Positions 9,578 through 18,514 of a DNA stretch of 64,000 bases are shown piece by piece. Every line of letters begins with the position of its first letter. Position 1 is the stretch's first letter. Under the pieces are notes generated by a model, which made no database searches, had not been told where the DNA came from, and saw nothing but the letters and a program-made list of their open reading frames with translations. The stretch covers positions 372,001-436,000 of the forward strand of contig JAPFFF010000047.1 in assembly GCA_039105265.1 (NCBI GenBank), in the 5' to 3' direction. Both the position numbers and the translations under genes were made by a program. This DNA comes from Tritrichomonas musculus (Eukaryota > Parabasalia > Tritrichomonadida > Tritrichomonadidae).

Positions 9578-10171
9578 GCTATTTCGGAATTCAGCAATCT
9601 TTATCTTAATCAAGTTCATAACCAAAGGGAGAGTATCTTTTTTGCACCAAAAAGATTTTGACCTATCATTCCAGTCAGTAATGAATTTACAAATCTTGAG
9701 TTCCGCTTGGAGTTTCGAATAAAAGTCAGCTGACATATATTTCTCTTGGATATCATATTTTTTCGAGTATCTTCCTGCTTGATGAGATTGGAAAGAATGT
9801 ATTTTTGGTGATGCAATAAAGATTTCAACTTGATCTGGAGGATGATTTTCTGTCCTAACTAAAATCATATATTCATTTTTTTCAATATTTTTTAATGTTT
9901 TGTTTTCTTGTATGTTTTGAACAATTTGAGATAGAGTCAAAGAACCGAATCTCTCAGAAAAACTTTGAGATAAGTCATGAAGAGTATCCCAAGCTTCCTC
10001 GAGAATTTTTTCTAATTGAGATATCGATTTTTGTACGTTTACAAGTTGGGTGTCTAGATTAAATAATGCATAACCGATCGTAGAATCAAAAATGTCTTCA
10101 ATGGAATCAGGACCAGATTCTTCCTCATCAACAGGAATTTTTTGTTCAGTAGGAATCTTTTGTGCTGACAT
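9563..10171 (-). CDS. Unrecognised element protein with central coiled coil, 202 aa
   Basis: The ATG at 10171 (M-S-A-Q-K-I-P) is the first real start; an upstream extension would need a non-ATG codon. Residues 45-100 form a heptad-like coiled coil. Residues 105-130 (E-Y-M-I-L-V-R-T-E) look like strands, and the C-terminal part has W-N-D-R-S-K-S-F-W-C. A TTCACTTTTTATTTTTTGTTT leader precedes the start on the coding strand, matching the initiator type. No family recognised. Confidence 0.55.
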   Translation of the reverse strand: MSAQKIPTEQKIPVDEEESGPDSIEDIFDSTIGYALFNLDTQLVNVQKSISQLEKILEEAWDTLHDLSQSFSERFGSLTLSQIVQNIQENKTLKNIEKNEYMILVRTENHPPDQVEIFIASPKIHSFQSHQAGRYSKKYDIQEKYMSADFYSKLQAELKICKFITDWNDRSKSFWCKKDTLPLVMNLIKIKIAEFRNSSGEQ

Positions 10172-10233
10172 TTTTTTTGGAAAACAAAAAATAAAAAGTG
10201 AAGTCTTTGTTGACTCAAGAAAGAGACAAACAA

Positions 10234-10451
10234 CTTGACGGGTCACAAAAATTTTGGCCGGCAAAAAAGTAAGAATTTCTGCCTTCTCAAAAAGTTCATC
10301 TGCCAGATAGAGCCTCAAAAAGTTCTACCCGGCTTTCTATGAAAGACTGAGGCAGAGCCTCCGGTAAGTTGTCAAAAAAGTAAGAATTTCTGCCTCTCAA
10401 AAAGTGGGCAAAATCCTACCAGGCCACATCATCGCATCATCACTTCATTTT
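10234..10451 (+). promoter_or_regulatory. Control region with class B-like box and two class A boxes
   Basis: CTTGACGGGTCAC occurs at 10234-10246. AAAAAAGTAAGAATTTCTGCC occurs at about 10265-10285 and again at 10374-10394. The second copy continues as CTCAAAAAGTGGGC and ends in ATCATCACTTCATTTTT just before the gene at 10468. It is the first plus-strand example of the class A module; the upstream partial copy looks like a duplication of the distal half. Confidence 0.6.
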
Positions 10452-10467
10452 TATTCTTTCCCGGAAC

Positions 10468-10788
10468 ATGACAACAGCATCCGAATATGCAAGAATCCTT
10501 ACTGAACTCCATTCTCAGTTCCTTCATGAGTTTGCAAACTGGCAACACCATCAATATTTCGTCAAGAAATACGAAAAAGAACTTGAAGATCTCAAGAATA
10601 CTGATCCTGAATTATTGAGTCCTCTTGACAAAATCAATTTGCAATGCTCTCCTCAATGGATCAAAAGAGAAGAAACATCTCGCGATCACTGCCGAGAAAA
10701 AATGAATTCTCTCCAGCAAGCTTGCCAAGCAATAATGAATTTGCTTCCTCCAGACGAAGAAATAGAAAAAGATCAAGAAGATAAGTAA
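10468..10788 (+). CDS. Small helical element protein, 106 aa (class A promoter)
   Basis: The ATG follows ATCATCACTTCATTTTTATTC, the class A initiator. The protein is almost all helix, rich in Gln, Glu and Lys, with aromatic and His clusters early (H-E-F-A-N-W-Q-H-H-Q-Y-F) and a D/E/K-rich end. It has slightly more G+C than its neighbours. The stop runs into TAAATAAAC, the trichomonad-type poly(A) context. Function unknown. Confidence 0.55.
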   Translation: MTTASEYARILTELHSQFLHEFANWQHHQYFVKKYEKELEDLKNTDPELLSPLDKINLQCSPQWIKREETSRDHCREKMNSLQQACQAIMNLLPPDEEIEKDQEDK

Positions 10789-10841
10789 ATAAACAATTTT
10801 AATTTTTTAAATTTTTTTATTTTTTTTTTTATTTTTTTGAA

Positions 10842-10911
10842 CTTGACGAGGAACAAAAAAATTGTCAAATCCTTTTTTTAATAAATTATCTATTCACTTT
10901 TTTTTAAAAAA
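10842..10911 (+). promoter_or_regulatory. Class B promoter (CTTGACGAGGAAC)
   Basis: CTTGACGAGGAAC at 10842-10854 is followed by an A run and, about 40 bases later, TATTCACTTTTTTTTAAAAA running into the ATG at 10912. This is one of the clearest examples of the class B consensus. Confidence 0.6.
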
Positions 10912-11295
10912 ATGGAGACACCAACAACAAGTCAAGATACTTTTTGGCGAGACGTCTTATCGGAATTCCACGAAATTCATGAACAAAATTGGAATATTCT
11001 GAATCAAACAAGAAGTTTAGGAACCAGCATTTTGAATCATATACGCGATTCTGATCATGAAAAACAAGAAATGAAAAATCAAATTGCCGAAAAGGATATA
11101 GAAATTCAACGTCTTATTGAGAGACTAAATATTCAAAAAACAAAAATTCATTCCATCTTCGAAGAGAATTTAGAATGGGAGAAAGAACAAGAAAGTCATA
11201 TCCAAAAATTGGAGACTGAAATATCTCAACAAAAAAATCAAATCGAACAACTCATAAAAGAGGTTTATTCCTTAAAGTTAAAGATATCTGAATAA
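10912..11295 (+). CDS. Coiled-coil element protein, 127 aa
   Basis: Residues 45-127 are a continuous coiled coil rich in Gln, Glu, Ile and Lys with heptad spacing. The first 40 residues contain the aromatic F-W-R-D-V-L and Q-N-W. It starts right after a class B promoter and faces the convergent gene ending at 11316. Possibly a small oligomeric scaffold or regulator; no family recognised. Confidence 0.55.
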   Translation: METPTTSQDTFWRDVLSEFHEIHEQNWNILNQTRSLGTSILNHIRDSDHEKQEMKNQIAEKDIEIQRLIERLNIQKTKIHSIFEENLEWEKEQESHIQKLETEISQQKNQIEQLIKEVYSLKLKISE

Positions 11296-11315
11296 AAAAA
11301 TTAATTTTTTTTTAT

Positions 11316-11642
11316 TTAAGTTGGGTTAGTCCAAGTATCCCAAGCAAATCCCTTTTTTTGTTCTTTTTGATTTTGCTTATCAACAATCGCTGCAAAATCC
11401 TTCATCTCAGAACATAATTGATTTTTGGCTATATGAATCAATTTTTTTGTATCATCAAGTTCTTGCTGTTTTCGATTTGCCTCAATTTGAATTTCATGAA
11501 GTTTTTGGCATATTTGTTTTCCTTTTGCTTCAAGAGCATGAATTTGAGATAAAATTTCTAAAACTTTTCTTTCACCATCTGAGATGTTTTCAAAAGGAAT
11601 ACTTATTTGATTTTTTGATGGTTGTTGGTCTTGAGAAGTCAT
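11316..11642 (-). CDS. Coiled-coil element protein, 108 aa
   Basis: The ATG at 11642 gives M-T-S-Q-D-Q-Q-P. Residues 25-95 are predicted coiled coil (G-E-R-K-V-L-E-I-L-S and K-Q-Q-E-L-D-D-T-K-K). The N-terminal 20 residues are polar and probably disordered. It is divergent from the gene at 11738, with a 95-base control region between. Function unknown. Confidence 0.5.
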   Translation of the reverse strand: MTSQDQQPSKNQISIPFENISDGERKVLEILSQIHALEAKGKQICQKLHEIQIEANRKQQELDDTKKLIHIAKNQLCSEMKDFAAIVDKQNQKEQKKGFAWDTWTNPT

Positions 11643-11664
11643 TCGAAACAAAAAAATGAATCAA

Positions 11665-11737
11665 CTTGACGAGGAACAAAAAAAAGATATATCAATGATG
11701 TGCTTCATCAAGACATATCACTTTTTTTTAAAACATA
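11665..11737 (+). promoter_or_regulatory. Class B promoter (CTTGACGAGGAAC)
   Basis: CTTGACGAGGAAC at 11665-11677 is followed by an A run and ATATCACTTTTTTTTAAAAC running into the ATG at 11738. Box, spacing and initiator are nearly the same as at 10842. Confidence 0.6.
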
Positions 11738-12049
11738 ATGTCTTCCAGAAACTCTCTTCGGAAATCAAGATTACGAACCAATAAGATATTATTTAAAACT
11801 ATCAACATCGAAAATTCCATCGATATTCTTTGGGATAAAATTGATGATTTACAAAAAACCGCTACCTCTATTCAAAATCTTCTTTTGAAGTCTGAAGGAA
11901 AAAATAAGAAACAAAAAATAAAACTCCAAATCGAAGCCAAATTAAAGCCTGATGAAGATGATTCATCAAAACCTCTTCTCTTATCTAAAGAATATGGAGA
12001 TATTTTAAATCTTGAAGATTTTGAAAATATTACTTCGAAAAAAGATTAA
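11738..12049 (+). CDS. Small basic element protein, 103 aa
   Basis: The start is directly preceded by the class B initiator. The first 17 residues are Arg/Ser-rich (S-S-R-N-S-L-R-K-S-R-L-R), which could contact nucleic acid. A short helical hairpin follows (I-L-W-D-K-I-D-D-L-Q), then a Lys-rich linker and an acidic C-terminus. The second MITE-like repeat begins 65 bases after the stop. No family recognised. Confidence 0.5.
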   Translation: MSSRNSLRKSRLRTNKILFKTINIENSIDILWDKIDDLQKTATSIQNLLLKSEGKNKKQKIKLQIEAKLKPDEDDSSKPLLLSKEYGDILNLEDFENITSKKD

Positions 12050-12113
12050 ATAAAAAAAATTATTCACCTAGATAAAAAATATATTTTTTTTTGTATTTTT
12101 GTTATTTTTGAGG

Positions 12114-12497
12114 GTGGACCAATCTTGAAGGACCAATTTTGGGACCAATCTTGGGACCAATCTTGAAAATTTTCAGTAATGATCGATTTTGGGTTGATTT
12201 ATCCTGGTTAATGGACCAAAAATCTGGTCCTGGACCAATCTTGAAATTCTAATATCTCAAAAAAATTCAGCGGTTCAAAAAGAAGCTGTTCAAAAAACCC
12301 TTGGTTTTAGCTATAAAATATATAGGATCTTAGGAGGACCAGTTTTGGAACCAATCTTGGGACCAATCTTATAAAAAGATTTTTTCACTGAAAATCAAAT
12401 TATTTTTCGATCATTTGGGAAAATCAAAAAATCGCCTCTCTATAAAAGTTTTCCAGATCAAGATTGGTCCGGTATTTGGTCCATTAACCAAGATAAA
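12114..12497. repeat. MITE-like repeat, copy 2
   Basis: It is nearly identical along its length to 5527-5942, with the same internal GGACCAATCTTG units and the same right end GGTCCATTAACCAAGATAAA. The copies differ by one or two short unit-length changes near the right end and by the left extremity. High identity between intergenic copies 6.6 kb apart points to recent spread or copying within the element. Confidence 0.65.
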
Positions 12498-12543
12498 AAA
12501 ATCAATAAAAAGTTGAAAAAAAAATTTTTTAATTAATCTTTTT

Positions 12544-15039
12544 TTAATCCATTTCTTCTTCCTCCTCTTCAAGGATGACCTCTGCATCTAAAGATATTTT
12601 TGGGATAGGTTCTTTTTGAGTCTTCAAAAGATCGGGAGGCAATAACTCTGCAGGCTCATCTTCGTCAGATACTTCATCCCTATCATTTTCGAATTTCTCT
12701 AATTTATCATCTCTTATTCGAAATGCCCGAACTTTTTGCCCTCCAAGATGAATTCTTATTTCTTTGCAGTAAGAAGTCATTTTGGTTTTATAAGTAGAGA
12801 TATTACATTCTTTGAATCCATAGTTTTTTGCAAAAGTTTTGAAATAAAGATATGATTCATCCTTTGAGATTCCTGCTTTGAAATCATCTAAATTTTCTTC
12901 AATAAACAATTCATAAGCACTTTTTGAATTATCGATGATTCTTGTCCTTGCTGCGGTCTGAGGTAAGATTCGAGAATTCCATTGAGAAATATCTCTTGTC
13001 CAAAAGTAAGTGAATAAATTTGGATAAAATTTTTCATTTCGAAATAATTCATTCAAAGCCTTAAAATATGCAAAATCATCTTTTCTAGCAGACGAAGTTT
13101 CTGAAACGACATAACGTCTATCGCCTTGATAAAGTCGTACGGGACAATCATGATTCGATAAAAAGATCAAATTAACGACATTTTCAGCAGGTCTTGATGG
13201 TTGATATTTCTCTGAAATGATGATTGTTTTCTCTGTAATAACAGACTTTAATGTATCAAAATCTATAAATTGATTGTTATCTGCAGACGATAATTCATTA
13301 CAGATTATCAATTTCTTGTTTTCCAATAAGGAATTGTACGAACCGACAATTTGGTCAATTTTATTGATATTATCTTCTGAATATCCTTTGAGGAGATGGC
13401 AAATTGAATCAGTAAAAGTATTTTTTCCCGTCCCTTCTTTACCTGTCAAAACAAGAGCAGTTTCTGTTTTTCCATTTATATTTTGAATAATATAGGATAC
13501 CCAATTCAAGATATATTCATATAATTCATCATTGTTATCTGCAATAATATCATGAATATGATTCAAAAATGGCTGAATAATAGGCATTTCTATTTCTTTG
13601 AGAGGGGAATATTGATATCCATAAAAAATGCTAAAAAATTCTGGATTATCTGAATAAAATTTGATTTGTCTTCGCATGAAAAAATTTTTGTTCTTCCCAG
13701 CACAAAAGATTTGATAAGCATTTATTGTTTTTTTCTTCTTTGCTTCGAAATAATATCCCAAATTTATCGAAGTCATTTTGAGTTTAAATCCTGCATCGTC
13801 AAGAGGGGAAAATTTCATTGTCTTCTCATCAATATCAATATCTTTAATAAAATAAAGGCTTTTTGCACAATCTACAACAATTAAGACTTTCTTTAAATCT
13901 GATAAGAATTCCCCAACCCTAATTCCATTCTTATTTTGATAATCTTTTTTGCGAATATCGAATAAAGAAAATTGGTCTTGTAGATCAACTTCGATAGATT
14001 CATCAATATGATTATTTGCATATTTCTCAAGATAATATCTTTTTTTTGTTGCGTCAAGATGATTTAATATTGAGAAGAACCATTTATTTGAATCAACTTT
14101 TTCATAATATTTCTCTGAATAATCATCTATCGTCGTTAAATTGTGATGGTCATTTCTTGCAAAATACCAATTTTTAACCATAAAAGTCATGTATTCTTGG
14201 TCGAAAGGAGAATGAAATAAATTTACCATTATCTTTTCAAAATTTGGGAAAGTCGGCTCAAATTCTATCATTAATTCATGTAATTCTTCAGGAGTCATAT
14301 TTATTAAATCTGTTTTGATTTCAAAATCTTCTGGGTCAATATCTTCTCTTGACCAATCATCTACTATTTTTTTTGTTTTTTCTTTTTTTGGTTGTTCAAT
14401 TTTCTTAAATACTTTTGACCATTCTTCTCTTGGAATTTCTTTTTCAAATCCTCTAATTTGAACAATATGTTGGGAAGGTGTCTTTTTATCCATCAAACAT
14501 CCAGCTATCATCTTGTTTCTTTCATCTCCAGGACCATAAATTTTATTTGATAAAGCATGTCTAAAAATTTGTCGAGTTCCTAATTTATAAACATTTGGAT
14601 CACAGAGACGATGAACATTATATTCAAATCCTGATTTATATTTCATAATTTCTTGAATTTCTGTCCCTTTTATCTTTGTCGTATAAAATATTACATGAAT
14701 CGAACAAAAATGATCAGCATCTTCGATTCTTTTTAATCCTGTTTTGACTTCTAATTCTTGTGATTTTGTATATCCTCCTATCGAATATGGACCGAAAATT
14801 TCAGTCAGAGAATCTAACCATTTTTTGACATCATCAAATTCTTCGACAGATGATATTGAATCAAAATCAAAATAGAGATGATAAAAAATATCAAATCCTA
14901 AAACTTCATTAAAAGGAATTTTATTCCAGAACCATTTATCTATCACGTCATATTCAAGTTCTAAAGGGATTTTCTTTTTTGACCAAGCAAAACAATTTAT
15001 AAAGTAAACACACCCTGGATGTTTTTCGGAATCCGTCAT
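12544..15039 (-). CDS. Primase-helicase (AEP-like primase plus SF3 helicase) of the element, 831 aa
   Basis: Likely function: it unwinds DNA and may prime or assist replication of the element. The N-terminal part has L-Y-F-D-F-D at residues 55-60 and an S-I-H-V-I-F block near 135, the spacing expected of an archaeo-eukaryotic primase fold. Walker A, G-K-E-G-T-G-K-N-T-F, is at about 532-541 and Walker B-like K-K-L-I-I-C-N-E-L near 576-584. These are followed by the G-D-R-R-Y block, so the C-terminal half is a D5-like SF3 helicase. It is paralogous to 7470-9296 from about residue 290 onward. The C-terminus is acidic. Primase activity is inferred from motif spacing only. Confidence 0.85.
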   Translation of the reverse strand: MTDSEKHPGCVYFINCFAWSKKKIPLELEYDVIDKWFWNKIPFNEVLGFDIFYHLYFDFDSISSVEEFDDVKKWLDSLTEIFGPYSIGGYTKSQELEVKTGLKRIEDADHFCSIHVIFYTTKIKGTEIQEIMKYKSGFEYNVHRLCDPNVYKLGTRQIFRHALSNKIYGPGDERNKMIAGCLMDKKTPSQHIVQIRGFEKEIPREEWSKVFKKIEQPKKEKTKKIVDDWSREDIDPEDFEIKTDLINMTPEELHELMIEFEPTFPNFEKIMVNLFHSPFDQEYMTFMVKNWYFARNDHHNLTTIDDYSEKYYEKVDSNKWFFSILNHLDATKKRYYLEKYANNHIDESIEVDLQDQFSLFDIRKKDYQNKNGIRVGEFLSDLKKVLIVVDCAKSLYFIKDIDIDEKTMKFSPLDDAGFKLKMTSINLGYYFEAKKKKTINAYQIFCAGKNKNFFMRRQIKFYSDNPEFFSIFYGYQYSPLKEIEMPIIQPFLNHIHDIIADNNDELYEYILNWVSYIIQNINGKTETALVLTGKEGTGKNTFTDSICHLLKGYSEDNINKIDQIVGSYNSLLENKKLIICNELSSADNNQFIDFDTLKSVITEKTIIISEKYQPSRPAENVVNLIFLSNHDCPVRLYQGDRRYVVSETSSARKDDFAYFKALNELFRNEKFYPNLFTYFWTRDISQWNSRILPQTAARTRIIDNSKSAYELFIEENLDDFKAGISKDESYLYFKTFAKNYGFKECNISTYKTKMTSYCKEIRIHLGGQKVRAFRIRDDKLEKFENDRDEVSDEDEPAELLPPDLLKTQKEPIPKISLDAEVILEEEEEEMD

Positions 15040-15163
15040 GTTTGTTTTTTATCCGAGATAAATTATTGTGAAGTGAAAGGTCCCTATCAAAAATATTCAC
15101 AACAATAAAGGTAAATCCCTATTGGTCAAAAAAAAAATAAAAAAAAAAATGTTCCTCGTCAAG
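15040..15163 (-). promoter_or_regulatory. Class B promoter of the primase-helicase gene
   Basis: Read on the minus strand, CTTGACGAGGAAC (plus 15151-15163) lies about 110 bases upstream of the ATG at 15039, and CCTTTCACTTCACAATAATT gives the initiator-like part. The spacing is longer than at other class B genes. Confidence 0.5.
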
Positions 15164-15206
15164 TTCATTAAAAAATTTTTTTAAAATGACTGAAAAAAAA
15201 ATACAC

Positions 15207-15443
15207 ATGGCTTTTGGTTCATTCTTTAAAAAATTAAAAGAAGGAGTTAAAGATTTTGCTAATGGCTTTAAACATGGCTGGAATAAAACAATATCTGTTG
15301 TTGGGAAAATACCAGTAGTAGGAGAAATCGCTGATAAAATACCACATTTTGACAATTCTAATAATCCTGTCTCTCAATATTTTGGTAATGACGGTTTTAC
15401 ATATTTTGACAAAAACGGAAATCCGATATCTAAAAAATCATAG
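15207..15443 (+). CDS. Small amphipathic element protein (MAFG type), 78 aa
   Basis: Two in-frame ATGs exist, 15186 and 15207. The second is preferred because it gives M-A-F-G-S-F-F-K-K-L, matching the start of the other MAFG protein at 20657. Residues 5-25 form a strongly amphipathic basic helix and a hydrophobic turn follows (I-P-V-V-G-E-I). The Asn/Asp-rich tail looks flexible. Small amphipathic proteins of this sort in related viruses can be membrane-active or capsid-internal, but that is only an analogy. The leader is class C. Confidence 0.5.
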   Translation: MAFGSFFKKLKEGVKDFANGFKHGWNKTISVVGKIPVVGEIADKIPHFDNSNNPVSQYFGNDGFTYFDKNGNPISKKS

Positions 15444-15680
15444 ATATAAATTCTTTATTGCATTCTTTAATAATTTCCGAACCTTTATTGACTGTTCATA
15501 TTTTGTCTTTATTTTTTCATATCTTTGTAATTTTTTTGGATCTTCTGGAGGGTCATTCTTTAAAACTTTATAATAATATTGAATTCTTGAATGAATTATT
15601 TTCAAAGTTGGAGTAGCAAAAGTTTTTCGTTCGTGTCTTTTTTTCAAAGGAGGTAATGCTTCTTCACATTGATAATCCAT
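15438..15680 (-). CDS. Small basic element protein, 80 aa
   Basis: The ATG at 15680 gives M-D-Y-Q-C-E-E. Basic residues dominate the rest (K-K-R-H-E-R-K near 18-24 and the Lys-rich C-terminus), with a helix between. It overlaps the convergent gene ending at 15443 by six bases and is divergent from the integrase at 15737, 56 bases away. A nucleic-acid-binding role is plausible. No family recognised. Confidence 0.5.
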   Translation of the reverse strand: MDYQCEEALPPLKKRHERKTFATPTLKIIHSRIQYYYKVLKNDPPEDPKKLQRYEKIKTKYEQSIKVRKLLKNAIKNLYL

Positions 15681-15736
15681 TATTGGTTTTATCAAAGAGA
15701 AAAAATAAAATCATACACTTTAAAAAATTAAAATAA

Positions 15737-17140
15737 ATGGAAAAGACTCATGACGAAATATTACAAGACGAAATTTTAAATTTAATAACATATTTAGAAA
15801 AAGAAACAAATAAAGGTTCTAAATTTAAAACCTTAGATGAAATCAAGAAATTGAAATCCGGGAAGATATTAGCAAAAAGGAATCCAAAAGAATTATCAAA
15901 AATATATAAAAAATATGAGAAAAAATATCGAGAATTATATCAAGATATTGATGATTCTCCAAATGAAAAAATTATCGAAGATGAGACAGATTCTTTTGAA
16001 AATAAATTAGAGGATTATATCCTTTTTCGAAGTAATTATGAAGGAGAATTATCTCCAAAACAATTTGAGAGACTCACTAGAGGTTGGAAAAAAGATAGAG
16101 ATAAACATTCTTTAGATGAATGGTATGAGATATATCAACATAAGCTAAATTCTAATCCAGGAAATTTAATAGAATATGATCCTTCAGAACATCAAGTAAA
16201 ATATTATGCCTTCAAGAGTAAAAAAAAGATTGATAAATTAGCGAAATCAAATATTCAGTTAGATATTTCTGACCGTCAAGATGAGCCAAATCAAGTCTTT
16301 CCTGTCGAAGATAATAAAAAATTTTATCTTCATAAAGTTGCTGGACCAAACACTTATTTTATTGATTTGATGTTTGAGTATGAGTTTTGTTATTTGGTAG
16401 CTATAAACGCAAATACAAGATATTTATATGTCTCTTTAATAAATTCGAAGGTAGGTAAAAATGGAGTAGCAAAAAATAATCTCAAAAAAATAAATTCGAT
16501 AATTAAAGCTTTATCTAATTTACTCAAACAAGGTATGAATCCAAAAGTTCTTATCGGAGATGATGAGCCTAGTTTTCATTCTGAGGCGACAAAAAGTTTT
16601 TTAGGAAAAGATTGTAAAATTGAAAAAGTAGAAAGAATAAAAAAGACTGTCTATCCAGAGTTTATGTCAAAAAAACAAACAACAAAAACTGAACCATTAC
16701 ATAGTTCTCTAGGCATTATTGACCGAGTTATTCGAACATTAAGAGATATGGCATATACAGCACAAGTCGATAAAATTACTCCCGAGGTAATGGAAGATTT
16801 AGTTTTTCAATATAATCATGCACCTCATGAGACTTTATCAAAATATTCAGGAATGGAATGTACTCCTGAAATGGCTCAAAATGATAAAGATTTAGAGAGT
16901 CATATTTGTCGTAGAATTTTACAACAAAATTATAACATCATGACTAAACCTGATTTTGTAATCGAAGATTATGAATATGTCAAAGTTTATAATGGCAAAG
17001 ACCCATTCCAAAAAAGAAGGTCTGTTATTCAGCCAGGTTTATGGTTCATAAATGGATTTGATGAAGGGAAATATCATGTTGTTAATGCAGAAAATGGCGA
17101 TGACCAATTTTTACCAAGATATCGAATTCATCCTGAGTGA
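15737..17140 (+). CDS. Polinton/Maverick integrase (rve superfamily), 467 aa
   Basis: It inserts element DNA into host DNA by the retroviral-type DDE strand-transfer reaction. The catalytic core begins near residue 205 with Y-F-I-D-L-M-F, continues through I-G-D-D-E-P-S-F at about 273-280 and ends with a helix containing D-R-V-I-R-T-L-R-D-M near 328-338. Q-Y-N-H-A-P-H follows, a spacing typical of rve integrases, and the end of the protein is strand-rich like a chromodomain or SH3-type tail. The N-terminal 190 residues are charged and helical. The leader is class C. It is convergent with, and overlaps by 13 bases, the gene at 17128. Confidence 0.85.
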   Translation: MEKTHDEILQDEILNLITYLEKETNKGSKFKTLDEIKKLKSGKILAKRNPKELSKIYKKYEKKYRELYQDIDDSPNEKIIEDETDSFENKLEDYILFRSNYEGELSPKQFERLTRGWKKDRDKHSLDEWYEIYQHKLNSNPGNLIEYDPSEHQVKYYAFKSKKKIDKLAKSNIQLDISDRQDEPNQVFPVEDNKKFYLHKVAGPNTYFIDLMFEYEFCYLVAINANTRYLYVSLINSKVGKNGVAKNNLKKINSIIKALSNLLKQGMNPKVLIGDDEPSFHSEATKSFLGKDCKIEKVERIKKTVYPEFMSKKQTTKTEPLHSSLGIIDRVIRTLRDMAYTAQVDKITPEVMEDLVFQYNHAPHETLSKYSGMECTPEMAQNDKDLESHICRRILQQNYNIMTKPDFVIEDYEYVKVYNGKDPFQKRRSVIQPGLWFINGFDEGKYHVVNAENGDDQFLPRYRIHPE

Positions 17141-17406
17141 GTTTGATTCAAAAGACATCCTGAAAATTCTTTTTTCATTTTCTCTAAGATATTTTTGATG
17201 TTTGAAACACTTAATAAAGCTAATTCTATATCTGTTTTTCGTTGAGTCAAATTTTCTTCTAACTTTGATAAATTATTTTGAAAATGCACACACATATCTA
17301 GTGTATAATTATTTAATATTTCATGATTAACTTGATATGTTAATTGATTAATTGTGTCAAAAATTTCATTGAAAAATGAATCTAATCCTCCTTTGAGAAC
17401 TTCCAT
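17128..17406 (-). CDS. Small coiled-coil element protein, 92 aa
   Basis: The ATG at 17406 lies directly after an A run (class C leader). The protein is helical throughout, with heptad spacing from about residue 40 (N-L-S-K-L-E-E-N-L) to 85. It is the first of seven small leftward genes (17.1-20.2 kb), most with their own promoter. Function unknown. Confidence 0.5.
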   Translation of the reverse strand: MEVLKGGLDSFFNEIFDTINQLTYQVNHEILNNYTLDMCVHFQNNLSKLEENLTQRKTDIELALLSVSNIKNILEKMKKEFSGCLLNQTHSG

Positions 17407-17468
17407 TTTTTTTTTCTTAAATAATAAAAAAATTTTTTTAAGAAGATTAAGTTTATTAATTTTTTTTT

Positions 17469-17903
17469 TTATGTCTTTTTGCCAATTATCATTAACATAC
17501 GATTTTCTTCGTCGATTTCTTTGAGGCGATCTTCTGACGCATTTTCAATTTCCTCTTCAAACTCGATCATTGATGATATTTGAGACAAGAATTCCTTCCG
17601 CTCGTTAATTTCTTTTTGGAGACGCTCAATCCAGTTTTTCGTTTGATTTTTTGAATTATCCAACACTTCTGGATTTTCAGAAACTTGAGACAAATAATCC
17701 AGTTCTGTCAGGAGTTTTTGATTCAAAGATAATTGTGTCGAAATCGCAGAGATGATTCTCTCGGTCTTGGAAAACCAATTTGGAGATGAGATTTCTCTAT
17801 TCATAAACAAAACCTTCCAAGCCAAATAAAAAAAATGAAATAAATGATCGTTGGATTCCTGAACCCAATTCTCAGATAAGTTTGTCTCTTGATTAGATGA
17901 CAT
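17469..17903 (-). CDS. Helical element protein, 144 aa
   Basis: The start at 17903 (M-S-S-N-Q-E-T) is favoured because the class B box and ATTTCATTTTTTTAATTTG initiator lie just upstream; an ATG at 17948 would sit inside the promoter. The protein has an aromatic-rich early helix (H-L-F-H-F-F-Y-L-A-W) and a long C-terminal coiled coil (W-I-E-R-L-Q-K-E-I). No family recognised. Confidence 0.5.
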   Translation of the reverse strand: MSSNQETNLSENWVQESNDHLFHFFYLAWKVLFMNREISSPNWFSKTERIISAISTQLSLNQKLLTELDYLSQVSENPEVLDNSKNQTKNWIERLQKEINERKEFLSQISSMIEFEEEIENASEDRLKEIDEENRMLMIIGKKT

Positions 17904-17977
17904 TCTTGAACAAATTAAAAAAATGAAATAATAAATAAAAAAAAACATTCTCTCAAATATTTTTGTTCTGCGTCAAG
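17904..17977 (-). promoter_or_regulatory. Class B promoter
   Basis: On the minus strand CTTGACGCAGAAC (plus 17965-17977) is followed by AAAAATATTTGAGAGAATG and the ATTTCATTTTTTT initiator before the ATG at 17903. Confidence 0.55.
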
Positions 17978-18010
17978 ATTAAAAAAAATTTTTTTTAGTT
18001 TATTAATTGT

Positions 18011-18514
18011 TTATGTCTTTTTATCAAAACCATATTTCTCTTCAATTTTCTTGACGGTCTCTTGTAATATGGCAAAGTTTTGTTGGGATATTTTCTCTCT
18101 TTCATCTTCCGATAAGTTAGGAATTGTCTGGAATTCTGCATCTTCTTGATGACCGCTTTGATATATTAGTTTTGTTATTTCCTCTGAAAATTGTTCTTGC
18201 TTGATGCATTTTTGATACATTTCTATTTTCATGCTATATTTTTTCATTTCCTTTTCACAATAAGAGATAATCTTCTCCCTTGATTTTCCCAAAAAGTTTT
18301 CAGTCGAAGCTTCTTTTGCTGTCTTCAGAAGCATTTTTGAGACTTCCAAATTTTTTGTATTTATCTTGAGTAAATATTCCAGAGCTGGCTTTATGACTGT
18401 ATATCGCTCTATCTGCAGAGCCTCTCTTTCTGGGTCAATATCGAGACCGACTGCCACATCTTCCATTTCTCTAACCAACTGAAAATACCAAAAATGTTCG
18501 GCTAGGACTTGCAT
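18011..18514 (-). CDS. Helical element protein, 167 aa
   Basis: ATG at 18514 after a class B promoter. The protein is almost wholly helical: an early W-Y-F-Q segment, a long Lys/Glu helix (70-110) with two Cys residues and a C-terminal E-E-K-Y-G-F. The promoter is nearly a copy of that of the neighbouring gene at 17903, so the two genes probably act at the same time. No family recognised. Confidence 0.5.
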   Translation of the reverse strand: MQVLAEHFWYFQLVREMEDVAVGLDIDPEREALQIERYTVIKPALEYLLKINTKNLEVSKMLLKTAKEASTENFLGKSREKIISYCEKEMKKYSMKIEMYQKCIKQEQFSEEITKLIYQSGHQEDAEFQTIPNLSEDEREKISQQNFAILQETVKKIEEKYGFDKKT

